The position numbers were made by a program, and so were the translations under genes. Below are positions 10,983 through 21,438 of a stretch of 64,000 nt of DNA, one piece after another. Location of the stretch: positions 5,566,062-5,630,061 of the forward strand of contig NC_051071.1 in the NCBI RefSeq assembly GCF_004664715.2, given 5' to 3'. Each line of letters opens with the position of its first letter. The stretch's first letter is position 1. This stretch comes from Peromyscus leucopus (taxonomy: Eukaryota > Chordata > Mammalia > Rodentia > Cricetidae). Under the pieces are notes generated by a model. That model ran no database searches. It was given only the letters and a program-made list of their open reading frames with translations, and was not told where the DNA came from.

Positions 10983-11556
10983 TGTAGCTCGAGTTTTCCT
11001 GCCTTGCCCACTGTCAGGACAAATCTCTGCCACCCGCCAGTCCCACAGCCGCTCAGACCCAACCAAGTAAACACAGAGACTTATTTTGCTTTCAAACTGT
11101 ATGGCCGTGGCAGGCTTCTTGCTAACTGTTCCTTTATCTTAAATTAATCCATTTCTACAAATCTATACCTCGCCACATGGCTGGTGGCTTATCGGCGTCT
11201 TCACAGGCTGCTGGTCATTGCGGCGGCTGCAGCATCTCTGGTCATTGTGGCGGCTGCAGCATCTCTGGTCATTGCGGCGGCTGCAGCAGCGTCTCTTTCT
11301 CTCAGCCTTCTTTTATTTCTCCTCTCTGTTAGTCCCGCCTATCTTTCCTGCCTAGCCACGGCCGATCAGGTTTTATTTATTAACCAATCAGAACAACTTG
11401 ACATACAGACCATCCCCCAGCACAGCCAAGTGCAGACCATCTCAAACACCTGCACTCAGGCCCATGGTCCTAATCATCCTCTATACGGACCTGCTGGGTA
11501 ACGCCACAAGGAACCCAAGAAGGGCTCCCACAGGACATACAGAACATCCCACAGCA
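10983..11556 (-). repeat. 3' LTR of the ERVK-type element
   Basis: 574 bp, TG...CA on the minus strand (begins TGCTGTGGGATG). It carries AATAAA-containing sequence and three 27-bp GC-rich repeats at 11,208-11,288. The 105-residue alanine/leucine frame across it recurs in the other LTR and is not a gene. Confidence 0.92.
11208..11288. repeat. 27-bp triplet repeat inside the LTR
   Basis: Three tandem units of the form TCTCTGGTCATTGYGGCGGC+TGCAGCA at 11,208-11,234, 11,235-11,261 and 11,262-11,288. The same array lies in the partner LTR at about 12,870-12,950. The related solo LTR at 55,171 has a single GGCGGCGGCTGCAG unit, so the expansion is subfamily-specific. Confidence 0.9.
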
Positions 11557-11576
11557 CTTCCCCTTTTCTTTTTTTT
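11557..11576 (-). other. Polypurine tract of the ERVK-type element
   Basis: The minus strand reads A-rich then GAAAAGGGGAAG directly before the 3' LTR start, as expected for the plus-strand DNA primer site. Confidence 0.85.
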
Positions 11577-11590
11577 AAAAAAGGAAGGTT

Positions 11591-12047
11591 TTAACTTTTA
11601 CACATCTCCAAAGCCAGCTTGGTATATTTGGGAATTTGGGCGTAGCTTCTCTTAACTACTTCCTGCTGGAGGGGGGCGCTGTATCTTATGGGACATTTTA
11701 AGATCATGGAGTAGTCCATGAGGCTGTATCGTCTGAGCCAGTTGCCTTGAAACAATTCTGGATGTTGAATCATCTGGGCCATGGTGTCATCAGAGACCTT
11801 CAGGGGGTCTTGGCTGGTCAAACCTGATGTATCTTAATCTGGAACAAATCCATAGCTTCTGGCTTTCTGTAAAGACAAAAGCAGAGTCTCCTTTCCAAAG
11901 TAACACATCCTTATATCCAAATTTTAAAGTCAAGATATCTTTAATATATACATATTGGTTTAACTCAACATCTTTTACGATCAAATGTTTTTCTGCAGTT
12001 AAAAATCCCAAAGACAATATAATCCAAACTCTCTGTGTGATATCCAT
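11591..12047 (-). pseudogene. Remnant of the 3' end of pol (integrase C-terminal region)
   Basis: On the minus strand, 12,047-11,790 encodes about 85 residues. Their middle part resembles the SH3-like DNA-binding C-terminal domain of betaretroviral integrases: a valine-rich strand, then a W-K/R-G-type turn, a phenylalanine/valine strand and a K-L-W-I-type segment near the end. A second overlapping frame (11,821-11,591, 76 residues) follows and is not assigned. The zinc-binding and catalytic DDE parts of integrase and everything upstream are missing, so no enzyme is made. This suggests derivation by deletion from a coding ERVK relative. The assignment rests on pattern only. Confidence 0.6.
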
Positions 12048-12623
12048 CTTTACATGGCTTATTTTTTATATTACTTTTACTTTCTCTTTAAAGACTTTAT
12101 TTTTTTAAACTTTCTATTTCTTTATATAACTGTCTATGTTCCTTTTCCTCTCTCTTCCAAGCCTATGTACATTTTAGCAAAGGCTAAATCCACCACGCAG
12201 CTTAATGTGCCACTTGCAGAGGCCTCATTTCCGCCTTACTGCAGGTTAAGTGCACACGCCAGGAACCCGCCAGTAACTCAAACCGGCGGCTGCCGCTCAT
12301 TTGAGAGAGAGAATTAGGAACTGTGGGGCGTTTACCGACGTCACCGTTCCTGGAGAACTTACCGACGTCACCGCTCCGTGTGTTGAGTTCTGAATCCTCT
12401 TTACCACCAGGCGAGGATTCTTCTCAGATCACACTTTATTGGAGCACCTCTTGGTTAAGGGACTTTGTCTTTAGTATTTTTTTTTTCATAACACCGGCCT
12501 TTATCCCTGTTCATTTGTCCTTTTTCTTTAGTCCCTTTTTTTTTCTTCCCTTTTTTTCTTTAGCCCTTTTTTCTTTAGCCCCACTTTAGAATCTTTTCTC
12601 AGGTTTTAGGTGGAAACTCTTGC

Positions 12624-12640
12624 CCTCTCGTTGGGCGCCA
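12624..12640 (-). other. tRNA-Lys-type primer-binding site
   Basis: The minus strand reads TGGCGCCCAACGAGAGG two bases inside the 5' LTR, resembling lysine-tRNA primer sites of betaretroviruses. It fixes the element's orientation. Confidence 0.85.
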
Positions 12641-12642
12641 TT

Positions 12643-13218
12643 TGTAGCTTTAGAGTTTTCCTGCCTTGCCCACTGTCAGGACAAATCTCTGCCACCCGCC
12701 AGTCCCACAGCCGCTCAGACCCAACCAAGTAAACACAGAGACTTATTTTGCTTTCAAACTGTATGGCCGTGGCAGGCTTCTTGCTAACTGTTCCTTTATC
12801 TTAAATTAATCCATTTCTACAAATCTATACCTCGCCACATGGCTGGTGGCTTATCGGCGTCTTCACAGGCTGCTGGTCATTGCGGCGGCTGCAGCATCTC
12901 TGGTCATTGTGGCGGCTGCAGCATCTCTGGTCATTGCGGCGGCTGCAGCAGCGTCTCTTTCTCTCAGCCTTCTTTTATTTCTCCTCTCTGTTAGTCCCGC
13001 CTATCTTTCCTGCCTAGCCACGGCCGATCAGGTTTTATTTATTAACCAATCAGAACAACTTGACATACAGACCATCCCCCAGCACAGCCAAGTGCAGACC
13101 ATCTCAAACACCTGCACTCAGGCCCATGGTCCTAATCATCCTCTATACGGACCTGCTGGGTAACGCCACAAGGAACCCAAGAAGGGCTCCCACAGGACAT
13201 ACAGAACATCCCACAGCA
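12643..13218 (-). repeat. 5' LTR of the ERVK-type element
   Basis: 576 bp, with no differences seen from the 3' LTR apart from GCTTTAGAG versus GCTCGAG at the inner edge. Contains the same 27-bp triplication. Confidence 0.92.
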
Positions 13219-13310
13219 GTTGTGAGCCACCATGTGGTTGCTGGGAATTGAACTCAGGACCTCTGGAAGAGCAGCCAGTGCTCTTAACCCCTGAGCCATC
13301 TCTCCAGCCC
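13219..13310 (-). repeat. B2 SINE, right part, split by the LTR element
   Basis: Resumes with the duplicated GTTGTG and GAGCCACCATGTGG, ending CCATCTCTCCAGCCC. Together with 10,887-10,982 this makes one full B2. Confidence 0.9.
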
Positions 13311-13379
13311 TAATGCTTTCTTTTATGAGTTGCCTTGGGTACAGTGTCTCTTCGCAGTAATAGAACAGTAACTAAGACA
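13311..13379 (+). repeat. ~340-bp rodent repeat, copy 2, right part
   Basis: GAGTTGCCTTGGGTACAGTG and AACAGTAACTAAGACA match the 3' end of the repeat begun at 10,612. Confidence 0.8.
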
Positions 13380-13382
13380 AAC

Positions 13383-13422
13383 AGTGTGTGCTCTTAGCCA
13401 CTTAGCCACCTCTCCAGCCCCA
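13383..13422 (-). repeat. B2 fragment
   Basis: Only the inverted B2 head remains (GTGTGTGCTCTTAGCCACTT to CCTCTCCAGCCCC). Confidence 0.6.
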
Positions 13423-13629
13423 TGCTGTATACAATTTAAAAATGACTCCTAGTGGCATACTTGAATAAATAGTTGTACAGTGACAGAAAGAAATCTTAAA
13501 GAGCGGTAAAGGGAATAAGATCTCCATGAATGAATGAATATTGGCTGATTTTCATTAAATACTGCAAAGTGAGAAAGAATATTTATAGAATGATATTTTC
13601 TGTGCAAGAAAATAAGTAAATATGTGTAC

Positions 13630-13976
13630 GTGCTGGTTTGAATGACAATGGCCTCCATAGGCTCACAGGGAGGGGCACTGTTAGGAGGTGTGGCCTTGTT
13701 GGAGTAGGTGTGGCCTTATTGGGTGAAGTGTGTCACCGGAGGTGGGCTTTGAAGTTCCAAATGGTCAAGCCAGGCCCAGTGTCACTCTCTTGTCCTGCCT
13801 GAGGATCCGGATTTAGAACTCTCAGCTACTTCTCCAGCACCACACTTGCCTGTATGCCACCATGCTTCCCTCCAAGATGATAATGGACTAAACCTCTGAA
13901 CTGTAAGCCAGCCCCAATTAAATAAGAGCTGTGTGGGCATGGTGTCTCTTCACAGCAATAGAAACCTAAGAGAATA
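13630..13976 (+). repeat. ~340-bp rodent repeat, copy 3
   Basis: From GTGCTGGTTTGAATGACAAT to CACAGCAATAGAAACCTAAG, in the same order as copies 1 and 2. The block GTGTGGCCTTGTTGGAGTAGG is partly duplicated inside it. Confidence 0.85.
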
Positions 13977-15552
13977 TATTTATTCTTTGGTCAAGAAGAA
14001 GGAAGAGGAGGAGAAGAAAGAAAAATGAGTGGGAAGAAAGTAAGCCAGAAACAGGTAATGGTTATTGTCTTAGTCTAGGCTGCTATAAAAAATAGCACAA
14101 ACTCAATAGATTATGAACAATGGAGGTTTTTTGTTTTTGTTTTTCCCTCCAAGTTTCAGCAGTTATAAGTGAGAGCTCCAGTCTGGTGAGGACTCCTGGG
14201 TTTCAGACTGCCAACTTCTTATTTCTCACTGGGTAGAAAGGAGAGGGAAGCAAACTCTTGGGGCAGAGTATAGATAAGTGATAGAGCATTAGCCTAGCAT
14301 GTGTGAGGGTAGGGTTTCATCCACACCACTTGAAAAAGGCAAGCTTTCTTGGCTCTGATCCTACTCATAAGGGATATGACCATATCTCAGCCTAGTTTCC
14401 TCCCTAGAGCTTTATCTCCTAATAGAGATTAGCATTTCAACGACAAAAGGATATTTCATCTAATCATATAGTTTTTCCATAATTTAAAATTTTCCATTCT
14501 ACGAAGTTTTGTTTTCAAGTGTATATTTTTCTGACCTAGAAGTTTTGAGGATTTATTCAGAGCAAAAATATACACAGATGCATATACAATGGGGAATATA
14601 AAAGGATGTTCCTAGCAATGTAGTCTTGTACATAAAATGAACTAAAAATAATCTAAAGATTTAAAAGCAGAGTGCTGTGAATTGTTGCAGTACATTGTAC
14701 TCATTACTATACAGCTATTTAAAATAAGCTGGATATATCATCATGCAAAATTTTCATAAAATAACTTTTTGTTAATTGAAACTCTTCATTTGCAACTAAC
14801 AGAAAGTGGCCTGATCTGGTGTAACAGTGACTATTTGATTATTCCTCTGCTTCACACCCAGCTTCGTGGTGCTGGGGCTAAAGCCATCCAAGTTCTTAGA
14901 GTCACACACACATCCCTATACCCCTTCCAGCTCTGAAGACACAGGTTTGCAGCTGCTTCCTGAATTTGCTGGTTCTGTGGTGCTGCTTTAGTTCATTGGT
15001 TAGCAAATTCAAATGTGTTTTCTGTGGACTGTGATGTAGCCCTTAGACTACTTGCCTAGAGTGAGCACAAAGCACTTGGGGTCAATCATCTTTCAAAACT
15101 GCAGGAAAAATGAAGTGTCCTGTGGGATCCCAGGGTACAAGACCCTCAGGCAGGTATCATGTTAAAAACATGATCAGCAAACAGAAACCTGTGAAGTGCC
15201 TTCTCAAGTCTTGTCCCCACTCTTCCACTTAATTCTCATCTCTCATGTGGGAACTAATTCTTCTATTCAGGACATGTATCAAGTTACAGCTAAATTCCAG
15301 CTTTGAAAGTTTTAACTTTCTTTCACTGGGGAGAAAAGATCACTTTTAATAAGTATCTCCTGGTTCCAATTTCAAATTTCTGGTAAAAAGAATTTGACAT
15401 GCACAGTTTGGGTCACATGTGTGGTCTGATTTTTTTTTTGACCAAGCATGAAGGGGTACAGTAGAGATATAGACATGTCTGGGGCCCAGCTTTAAGGAGA
15501 AGAAGCAAGCAGAGTCACTGTGCAGTGAGCCAATTGCACCCCCACAAAGGAC
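13977..15552. other. Unique and ancient-repeat sequence
   Basis: Contains a degenerate ID-like SINE at about 14,259-14,340 (GGGGCAGAGTATAGATAAGT...). An AT-rich section at 14,560-14,770 resembles the end of an ancient L1 ORF2/3' UTR (weak). The rest is unassigned, with no credible coding frame. Confidence 0.45.
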
Positions 15553-15553
15553 C

Positions 15554-15889
15554 TGTCTTAGTTAGGGTTCCTATTGCTGTGAAGAGACACTATAACCATG
15601 GCAATTCCTACAAAGGAAAACATTTAATTGGGGTGTTGGCTTACAGTTTCAGAGGTTCAGTCCATTCTCATCATGGCGGGGAGCATGCAGGCAGATGGAG
15701 TAGTAGCTGAGAGTCCTACATCTTGCAGGCAACAGGAATGGACTGAGCACAGGAAGCCTTGAAGTCCACCCCTAAAGTGATACATTTCCTCTAACAAGGC
15801 CATACCCCTCCAACAGAGCCACACTGCCTAACTAATAGTGCCACTCCCTATGAGATTATGAGGGCCAATTACATTCAAACTACCACAGG
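15554..15889 (-). repeat. ~340-bp rodent repeat, copy 4, inverted
   Basis: Starts TGTCTTAGTTAGGGTTCCTA and ends CATTCAAACTACCACAGG, the reverse complement of the copies at 7.4 and 13.6 kb. Confidence 0.85.
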
Positions 15890-15932
15890 ACCTAACTCTA
15901 TTTTTGCGTAGACACAAAAAAGACCAAGTAAT

Positions 15933-15948
15933 ACAACTGCATTTCTTT
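15933..15948. repeat. Target duplication, left, of the RPL37A retrocopy
   Basis: ACAACTGCATTTCTTT here matches ACAACTACATTTCTTT at 16,325-16,340 (15 of 16). Confidence 0.88.
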
Positions 15949-16324
15949 GTTGTTGTTGTTATGTAAATTACCCCATTTATTGCAAGCAAGTCTCAAATGG
16001 TAGCACTTCCACTGGTCTTCAGTTCCTTCAGTCTTCTGATGGAGACTTCACTGTGACCGCAGAAACGATGTTGTAGGTCCAGGGCCCCCCCCCAGCCTCT
16101 GTTTTCTCGCAGGAACCACAGTGCCAGATGCCAACGGCTCATCTCTTCATCTTGGTTTTGCCACAGAAGGAGCAAGTATGCCTGGTGTACTGGCTGATTT
16201 TAATTCTCTTTACCATTTTCCAGAAGGAAGTACCATAGTAGGTCCCATATTTCCAGATGATCCCAATCTTCTTGGTTTATTTAGCCATTTAGCCATGTCA
16301 TGGAACCTAAGCCCAAGCACAGAG
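15949..16324 (-). pseudogene. Rpl37a: RPL37A processed pseudogene
   Basis: On the minus strand the sequence follows the ribosomal protein eL43 (RPL37A) mRNA from near the start codon to the 3' UTR, with no introns. Recognisable peptide pieces are [29 protein letters not shown] and IRRLKELK, including both CxxC zinc-ribbon pairs. It ends with the gene's short 3' UTR (AATAAATGGGGTAATTTA) and a residual AAC-rich tail. An in-frame TGA follows KTKMKR and a G-rich insertion (plus-strand C-run near 16,086) shifts the frame before the C-terminal helix. The functional protein is about 92 residues and none can be made here. A 16-bp target duplication flanks the copy, showing L1-mediated retroposition. 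Confidence 0.92.
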
Positions 16325-16340
16325 ACAACTACATTTCTTT

Positions 16341-16924
16341 AAAACAAGAAAAAGCAAAGCTCTATACAAAATATGCCCATTGCTAATATCTATATTAATA
16401 GACTTTTGTGATATGTATTTGAAGGCTTTGTTAGTAGAATATATTTTACTTTTAACTTTTCATTATAAAAAAGTCTCCAACATGCAAAAATAGTACAAAG
16501 AATTCTCTAGTCTCCACTCAACGTCCCCAAATGATAAACTGCATAACAACAGTAAAACAACGTGAGAATCAGGAAAAGTAAGAACTAACCTACGGGCTGC
16601 ATTTGAATCTTGTCAACTATCTCACTGTGCCATCTCATTTGCTGGCCAGTATGCTACCCAGAGCCACACAACCCATTTGCTGACTTGTCCCTGTGGGCTC
16701 TTTAATCTGGGGCAGTTTCTTAATCTTCCTTTGTCTCTCATGAGCTGATGCATTGGCACAGCACATGCCAGTGATTATGTAGAAAGGCCTTCATTGGGGT
16801 TTTGCCTGACTTTTTCTCATGATTAAAACCAGCTCTAATATTTTGGCAATAACTCCACAGTAGTGAAGAAATAGGATTTTTATGTAGTGTTAAAATATCT
16901 CCTCAGAAGGGAACTAGTAGTAGC
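16341..16924. other. Unassigned unique sequence
   Basis: No gene or young repeat seen. Confidence 0.45.
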
Positions 16925-17190
16925 AAAGAGAAAAGCACTACAACCATAGAGAAACCTGAAACTAAGTGATTGTAGGTAACGTCACAGCAGGAAGCTGGCA
17001 GGTCTCATGTCCTTCCACATGCAGAAAGCAGAGAGCAAACAGAAAGCCCAACCCAATGATGTACTTCCTCCAGCAAGGCTCATGTTCTAAAAGTTCTGTA
17101 ACCTCCCAGAACAGCTCCACCAATTTGATCCAAGTGTTCAAACACATGCACCAGTGAGGGACACACTTGACTCAAATCACCACAGCTCCT
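16925..17190 (-). repeat. Diverged copy related to the ~340-bp rodent repeat, inverted
   Basis: Order of blocks GCACTACAACCATAGAGAAA, TGTACTTCCTCCAGCAAGGC, GTTCAAACACATGCACCAGT and CACCACAGC matches an old inverted member. Confidence 0.5.
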
Positions 17191-17308
17191 CTGTTCTTTC
17201 TACATACGCCATCAAGATTTGAGTGCTTAATTTTTGAAATGATAAGATGTTCCATCCTAATATATTTCTTACCTGTCAGCTCTGTAATTTGTCATTTTTC
17301 AAGGACCA

Positions 17309-17333
17309 TTAATTAATTAATTAATTAATTAAT
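17309..17333. repeat. (TTAA)n microsatellite
   Basis: About six perfect TTAA/AATT units. Confidence 0.95.
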
Positions 17334-17361
17334 TTTTAAAAATCTCTTGGAAAATTGTATT

Positions 17362-17539
17362 TAGAAGGATGCACAGATGGCTCAGGAGTTAAGAGCATGT
17401 ACTGCTCTTGCAGAGGACCTGGGAAGCCCAGTACTGCCTGTAACTCTAGCTTCTAGGGATCCAACACTCTCTTCTGGACTCTGTGAGTACCTGCACTTAT
17501 TGGCACACATGCACTCATGCGCGCGCGCACACGCACGCA

Positions 17540-17571
<32 letters not shown>

Positions 17572-17728
17572 TGCACACACGCATGTGCACACACACGCAC
17601 ACATGCATGGGCACACACACACGCACGCACACACACACGCACAGGCGCGCGTGCACACACACACACGGGGGGGGGGGGGAGAGGGAAAGAAACAGGGGAG
17701 TTAAAAATAAAACAAATCTTTAAAATTT
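17362..17728 (+). repeat. B2/B3-type SINE expanded by a CA-rich microsatellite
   Basis: SINE head (GATGCACAGATGGCTCAGGA) and body up to about 17,500. Then a (CA)n/(GCAC)n tract at 17,518-17,666, a G13 run at 17,667-17,679, and an AATAAAACAAATCTTTAAAA tail. Confidence 0.85.
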
Positions 17729-18522
17729 GGAAAACAAAGGTCTGAGCACTGTGTATATTCATTACTACTGAAAACCCTGTAGCTGGAAGTAAGTGACACT
17801 TTTCTGCATTTCCTGTGTGAAGAAACTGAGACACCGGCAAGTTAACTAATGTGGTTAATTAACTGTTAAGTGCTAGCGCTAAAATTTGGCTCCAGGCAGT
17901 TTGACCCAAGAATTCACATTGTTGGCTACTGTGTAAGTCATACTAATACAGCCAGAGAAAACTGGCACACTGTAAGCACAACTGTCCATGTTCTTCCCAT
18001 GTTACTCATTTCTAGATATGCCTAGAAGTGTGGCCGTGTGCCAGCCCTTTCCCTAGAGGGCGTTTCCGGCCTCTCTGCCTTTATCTTGTACGGCTATCTG
18101 CATTACTTTCCCTGTCACATCCATCAGCTTTGAATTAAAGCGCTTCTCATTGTCCTGACTGCAGTTGGCAGCCTGACCTAAGAGTATTGGTCTTGGCACT
18201 ACTGACCCAGAAGCACCACAGGAAACTGACCTAGTCATTATTCTCCTGGCAGTGTTCGCCAGAGCCTCATGCCCACATCCAATCATTTTCTACAAATATA
18301 AATACCGAAAATTTTCAAATCTTTAGAACACTTTAAATAATAATATAGTGAATACAATATATCTTTTACATAGCTACAACAACCAAAAAATTGACTTTTA
18401 CCACCAGATTCATGTGTACGTGTCTATCTGAAACATTCATGTGCAATTTGCATATTTTCCCATATTGCTTGGGGTGCCATAATCACCTGAATCATGACAA
18501 CTTACTAGAAAAACTCATAAGG
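17729..18522. other. Unassigned unique sequence
   Basis: A 78-codon minus-strand frame (18,286-18,053) lies in slightly CpG-richer DNA, but I recognise no domain, splice sites or homolog. The remainder is AT-rich without features. Confidence 0.45.
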
Positions 18523-18861
18523 TATTGGGGATGTCTTTCCGTATGCTGTGAATGTGTTGCTCTGATTAATTGATAAATAAAATGCTGATTGGCCAGTAGC
18601 CAGGCAGGAAGTATAGTGTAGGCGGGACAAGCAGGGAGGAGAATGCTGGGAGGTGGAAGGCTGAGTCAGGAGATGCTGCCAGCTGCCGCCACCATGAGAA
18701 GTAAGATGTAAAGTACCCGTAAGCCACAAGCCACGTGGTAACTTATAGATTAATAAAAATGGGTTAATTTAAGACATAAGAACTAGATAGCAAGAAGCCT
18801 GCCATGGCCATACAGTTTATAAGTAATATAAATCTCAGTGCGTTTATTTGGGTCTGAGTGG
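18523..18861 (+). repeat. ERVK-type LTR, truncated on the right
   Basis: Contains the family blocks AATAAAATGCTGATTGGCC, GGCGGGACAAGCAGGGAGG and TAGCAAGAAGCCTGCCATGG, shared with the LTRs at 10,983, 27,389, 49,062, 55,171 and 56,830. The right end is replaced by a SINE fragment. Confidence 0.75.
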
Positions 18862-18867
18862 CTTATT

Positions 18868-18965
18868 TTTTTTAAAGATGTATTTTTTTTTATGTGTATG
18901 AATGTTTTGCCTATGTGTATGTATGTGTACCAAATAGACACCTGGTGCTTGGAGAATGCCTTTAT
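18868..18965 (-). repeat. B2/B3 SINE fragment
   Basis: AAAGATGTATTTTTTTTTATG and GAATGTTTTGCCTATGTGTA belong to an inverted B2/B3 tail. The head is missing. Confidence 0.55.
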
Positions 18966-18999
18966 TTTGGTCTTTTCCATATCTATGTGGCTATTCTTT

Positions 19000-20985
19000 T
19001 ATATAAGAATAATGGAGCAACAGCTCTGCCCCAGCCCTGTGGCTGGGGCGGGAAAGACTCAACAAAGTGCCGCCCAGGTTCTCTAGTCTCACCATTATAG
19101 TGAGCGAGTAGAGGATGGGGCGGTGGAAGAGAGAGACAGAACGGTTGGTGCTCTGGGGAGAGGGGTGGATCTGGAGGTGAAGGTGCTAACAGGCTGATGT
19201 GAATGGCCTGTCAACAGTCTTGGTCTGAGGCACTGAAGCAACTGAGGGGGCCTGAGTTGATGTTTGTGGCTCCTGTACCACTGAGGCCTATGCATAGGCC
19301 TGTAGTCTGGCCGACACCCGGGGCCATGTTGGTGTCCAAGGGCCATGCTGCCTTGGGGCCATGCCGATCTGAGTGGCCTGTGCTGCTGTCTGGGTCCATG
19401 GTCCTACCACAGCTGGGTCTGACATGTCTGACAGCTCATGTGGCCACCACAGTCCACATGGAGGCCCAGGGTCTCGGCTTCAACCTGTGATAATGCTGGT
19501 GTCCAAGGACTGTGCCACTGATGGGCACTGTGCCATGCCTATTTGAGTGGCCAGCACTGTCACCTGGGGCCATGGTGACATCTGAGCCCAGGCTTCTGCC
19601 TAGGACCTTGTCTAGGTCCATGGTCTTTCCATAGCCGGGGTCTGTATTGATGTCCGTGGCCCATGTTGCCACCAAAGGCCACATAGATGCCAAGTTCTTG
19701 GCTGAAACCTGTGGCCATGTGGGTGTCTGAGAGCCATGCCATAGCCAGGGCCATGCTGATCTGAGTGTCCTGCACTATCACCCAGGGCCATGGTGTCCTC
19801 TGGGCCAGGGCTGCTGCTGAGGGCATGTCTGGGTCTGTGGCACTACAGCAGCCAGAGTCTTAGTTGATATCTTGGCTCCTGTTACCATTGAGGACCATGA
19901 GGATGATCGGAGTTTGGTCAGTCACCTGAGACCATGTTGGTGGTGTCTGAGGGCCATGCCATTGCCAGGGTTATACTGATCTGGGTGGCCTGTGTGACTG
20001 CCTGGGGGTCATGGAGACATCCAGGACGGGGTCCATGGTTCTGCGGCAGCTGGGGTCTGTGTTGATGTCCATGGCCCATGTTACCACAAGGGGTCATAAG
20101 AACCATGTGTGTTGAAAACTGAGGTCTGTGCTCAGCTGGCCCGCCCCTCACTGGCCCTGAGATAGCGGTAGGAGAGCTGGTCCCCATACTTGGGAAAGAT
20201 GGCTCCACCCCTCACCACGAGTGTGCATCTCATCTAGACAGCGCACTGGAGCTGATCCTGTTGTCAGGAACGGTGAGCCGGGCCTGAGCGCAAGAGAGCA
20301 GCAGAGCTGACCCGCTCCCCCTTGTCTGCCATGTGGTGGCACGTATGAGGGAAAGATGCCCTCCCCCACCCCCTGCTACCTATGGCAGGCAAGAGAGCTG
20401 GCCCTGGGGTCATGGGAGTGGGAGAACCAGCCCTGTTCCTCACCAGCTGCAGCACACAGGAGAGTGGACCCTGCCAGGGCAGCACACTAGAGCCGACCCT
20501 GTTGTCGGGGACGCAGGTGAGCCAGCCCTGAGGGTGTGACAGCAGGAGAGCTGATCCCACCCTCCTCATATGCCCCCTACAGCAATCTGGAGAGAGGGCC
20601 CTGCACCTCACCTGGGCAAGACAGTGGAGGTGGCCCTGATGGTGAGAGTGAGTGAGCCAGACCCCAGGGCCTTCAGAGCAGGAGAACTGGCCTGCTCCTC
20701 ACTGTGAGGCTGCATTGGGTGGACTAGTTGAGGCAGAGCTCACCTGGATGCTGACAATGGGGAAAAGCTGGAGCCCAGGCCCGGAACCAGAGCTATGAGT
20801 TGGCCCACCCTAACATCCACCTCATCTATGAACTGCTGGAGCATGTGAAGCGGATGAACCTACAGATCCAAAGGTTGCTGGGCAGACGGCAGGTGTGGGG
20901 GATGGGGAGATGATAGGACTGGGATGCATGTTGTGAAATCCACAAAGAATCAATACAATTTTTTAAAAAATGAAGTCAAAAAAAA
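19000..20985 (+). repeat. ~2-kb rodent repeat of degenerate internal units (RMER1-like)
   Basis: Blocks such as GGGCCATGCTGATCTGAGTG, GGGGTCTGTATTGATGTCCG and GGCCATGGTGACATCTG recur many times with roughly 120-270 bp spacing. It ends with ATGTTGTGAAATCCACAAAG, AATCAATACA and an A-rich tail at 20,960-20,990, so it was retroposed in plus orientation. All long frames here on both strands are by-products. The family name is a recollection, not a database result. Confidence 0.6.
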
Positions 20986-21088
20986 AGAAAGAAAGAAGAA
21001 TGATGTGTTTTTCCTCTTCAGAATATATTCAGTAATAGAAATTTATCCCAGAAGACACCAATAAAGCATTGAGATGTACCTGTTATTG

Positions 21089-21438
21089 TGGTTTGAGTGA
21101 GAATGTCCTCCAAGCTCATGTATTTGACTTGGTCCCAGTTGGGGGCGCTGTTGGGGGAGGCTTAGGAGGTGTGGGCTTGCTGGAGGAAGTGTGTCACTAG
21201 GGGGCGCTCTGAGAGTTTAAGGCGTGCTGTTTTCAGTGAGTGCTCACTGCTTCATGCTGCAGTTGAGATGTGAGCTCTCAGCACGCAGCTTCTCGCTCCA
21301 GCCCATGCCAGCTGCCTCTGCCAGGCTGTCCCTGCTATTGTAGATCCTAACCCCGGGAAACCGCAAGTCAAGACAAACCTCTTCAAATTGCCTTCTTTGC
21401 TCCAGAGGTTTATCACAGCAGAGAAAAGTAACTAATCT
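21089..21438 (+). repeat. ~340-bp rodent repeat, copy 5, older
   Basis: Starts ATTGTGGTTTGAGTGAGAAT and ends CAGCAGAGAAAAGTAACTAA. More diverged than the copies at 7.4 and 13.6 kb. Confidence 0.75.

Larger units (their letters stand above)
10983..13218 (-). mobile_element. Young non-autonomous ERVK-type LTR element
   Basis: Two LTRs (10,983-11,556 and 12,643-13,218) flank 1,086 bp of internal sequence. The 6-bp target duplication GTTGTG (10,977-10,982 and 13,219-13,224) and a lysine-tRNA-type primer site identify it as class II (ERVK). The primer site lies beside the right LTR and the polypurine tract beside the left, so the element runs on the minus strand. The LTRs look identical except for a 2-bp length difference near one end, which suggests very recent insertion. 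The internal region has no gag, protease or reverse transcriptase and only a remnant of the end of pol, so it would need enzymes from another element. Confidence 0.92.

Noticed and set aside
11184..13163. Two identical 105-codon frames
   Set aside because: They are the same LTR sequence in both LTRs of one ERVK-type element, starting at non-ATG codons and running antisense to the element.
17377..17840. Frames of 122 and 152 codons
   Set aside because: CA-microsatellite translations inside a SINE.
18053..18286. 78-codon minus-strand frame in slightly CpG-richer DNA
   Set aside because: No recognisable domain, no consensus splice pair and no mRNA-like features.
19095..20611. Series of 60-115 codon frames on both strands
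   Set aside because: Overlapping frames in a 2-kb rodent repeat with internal units; none shows a domain.
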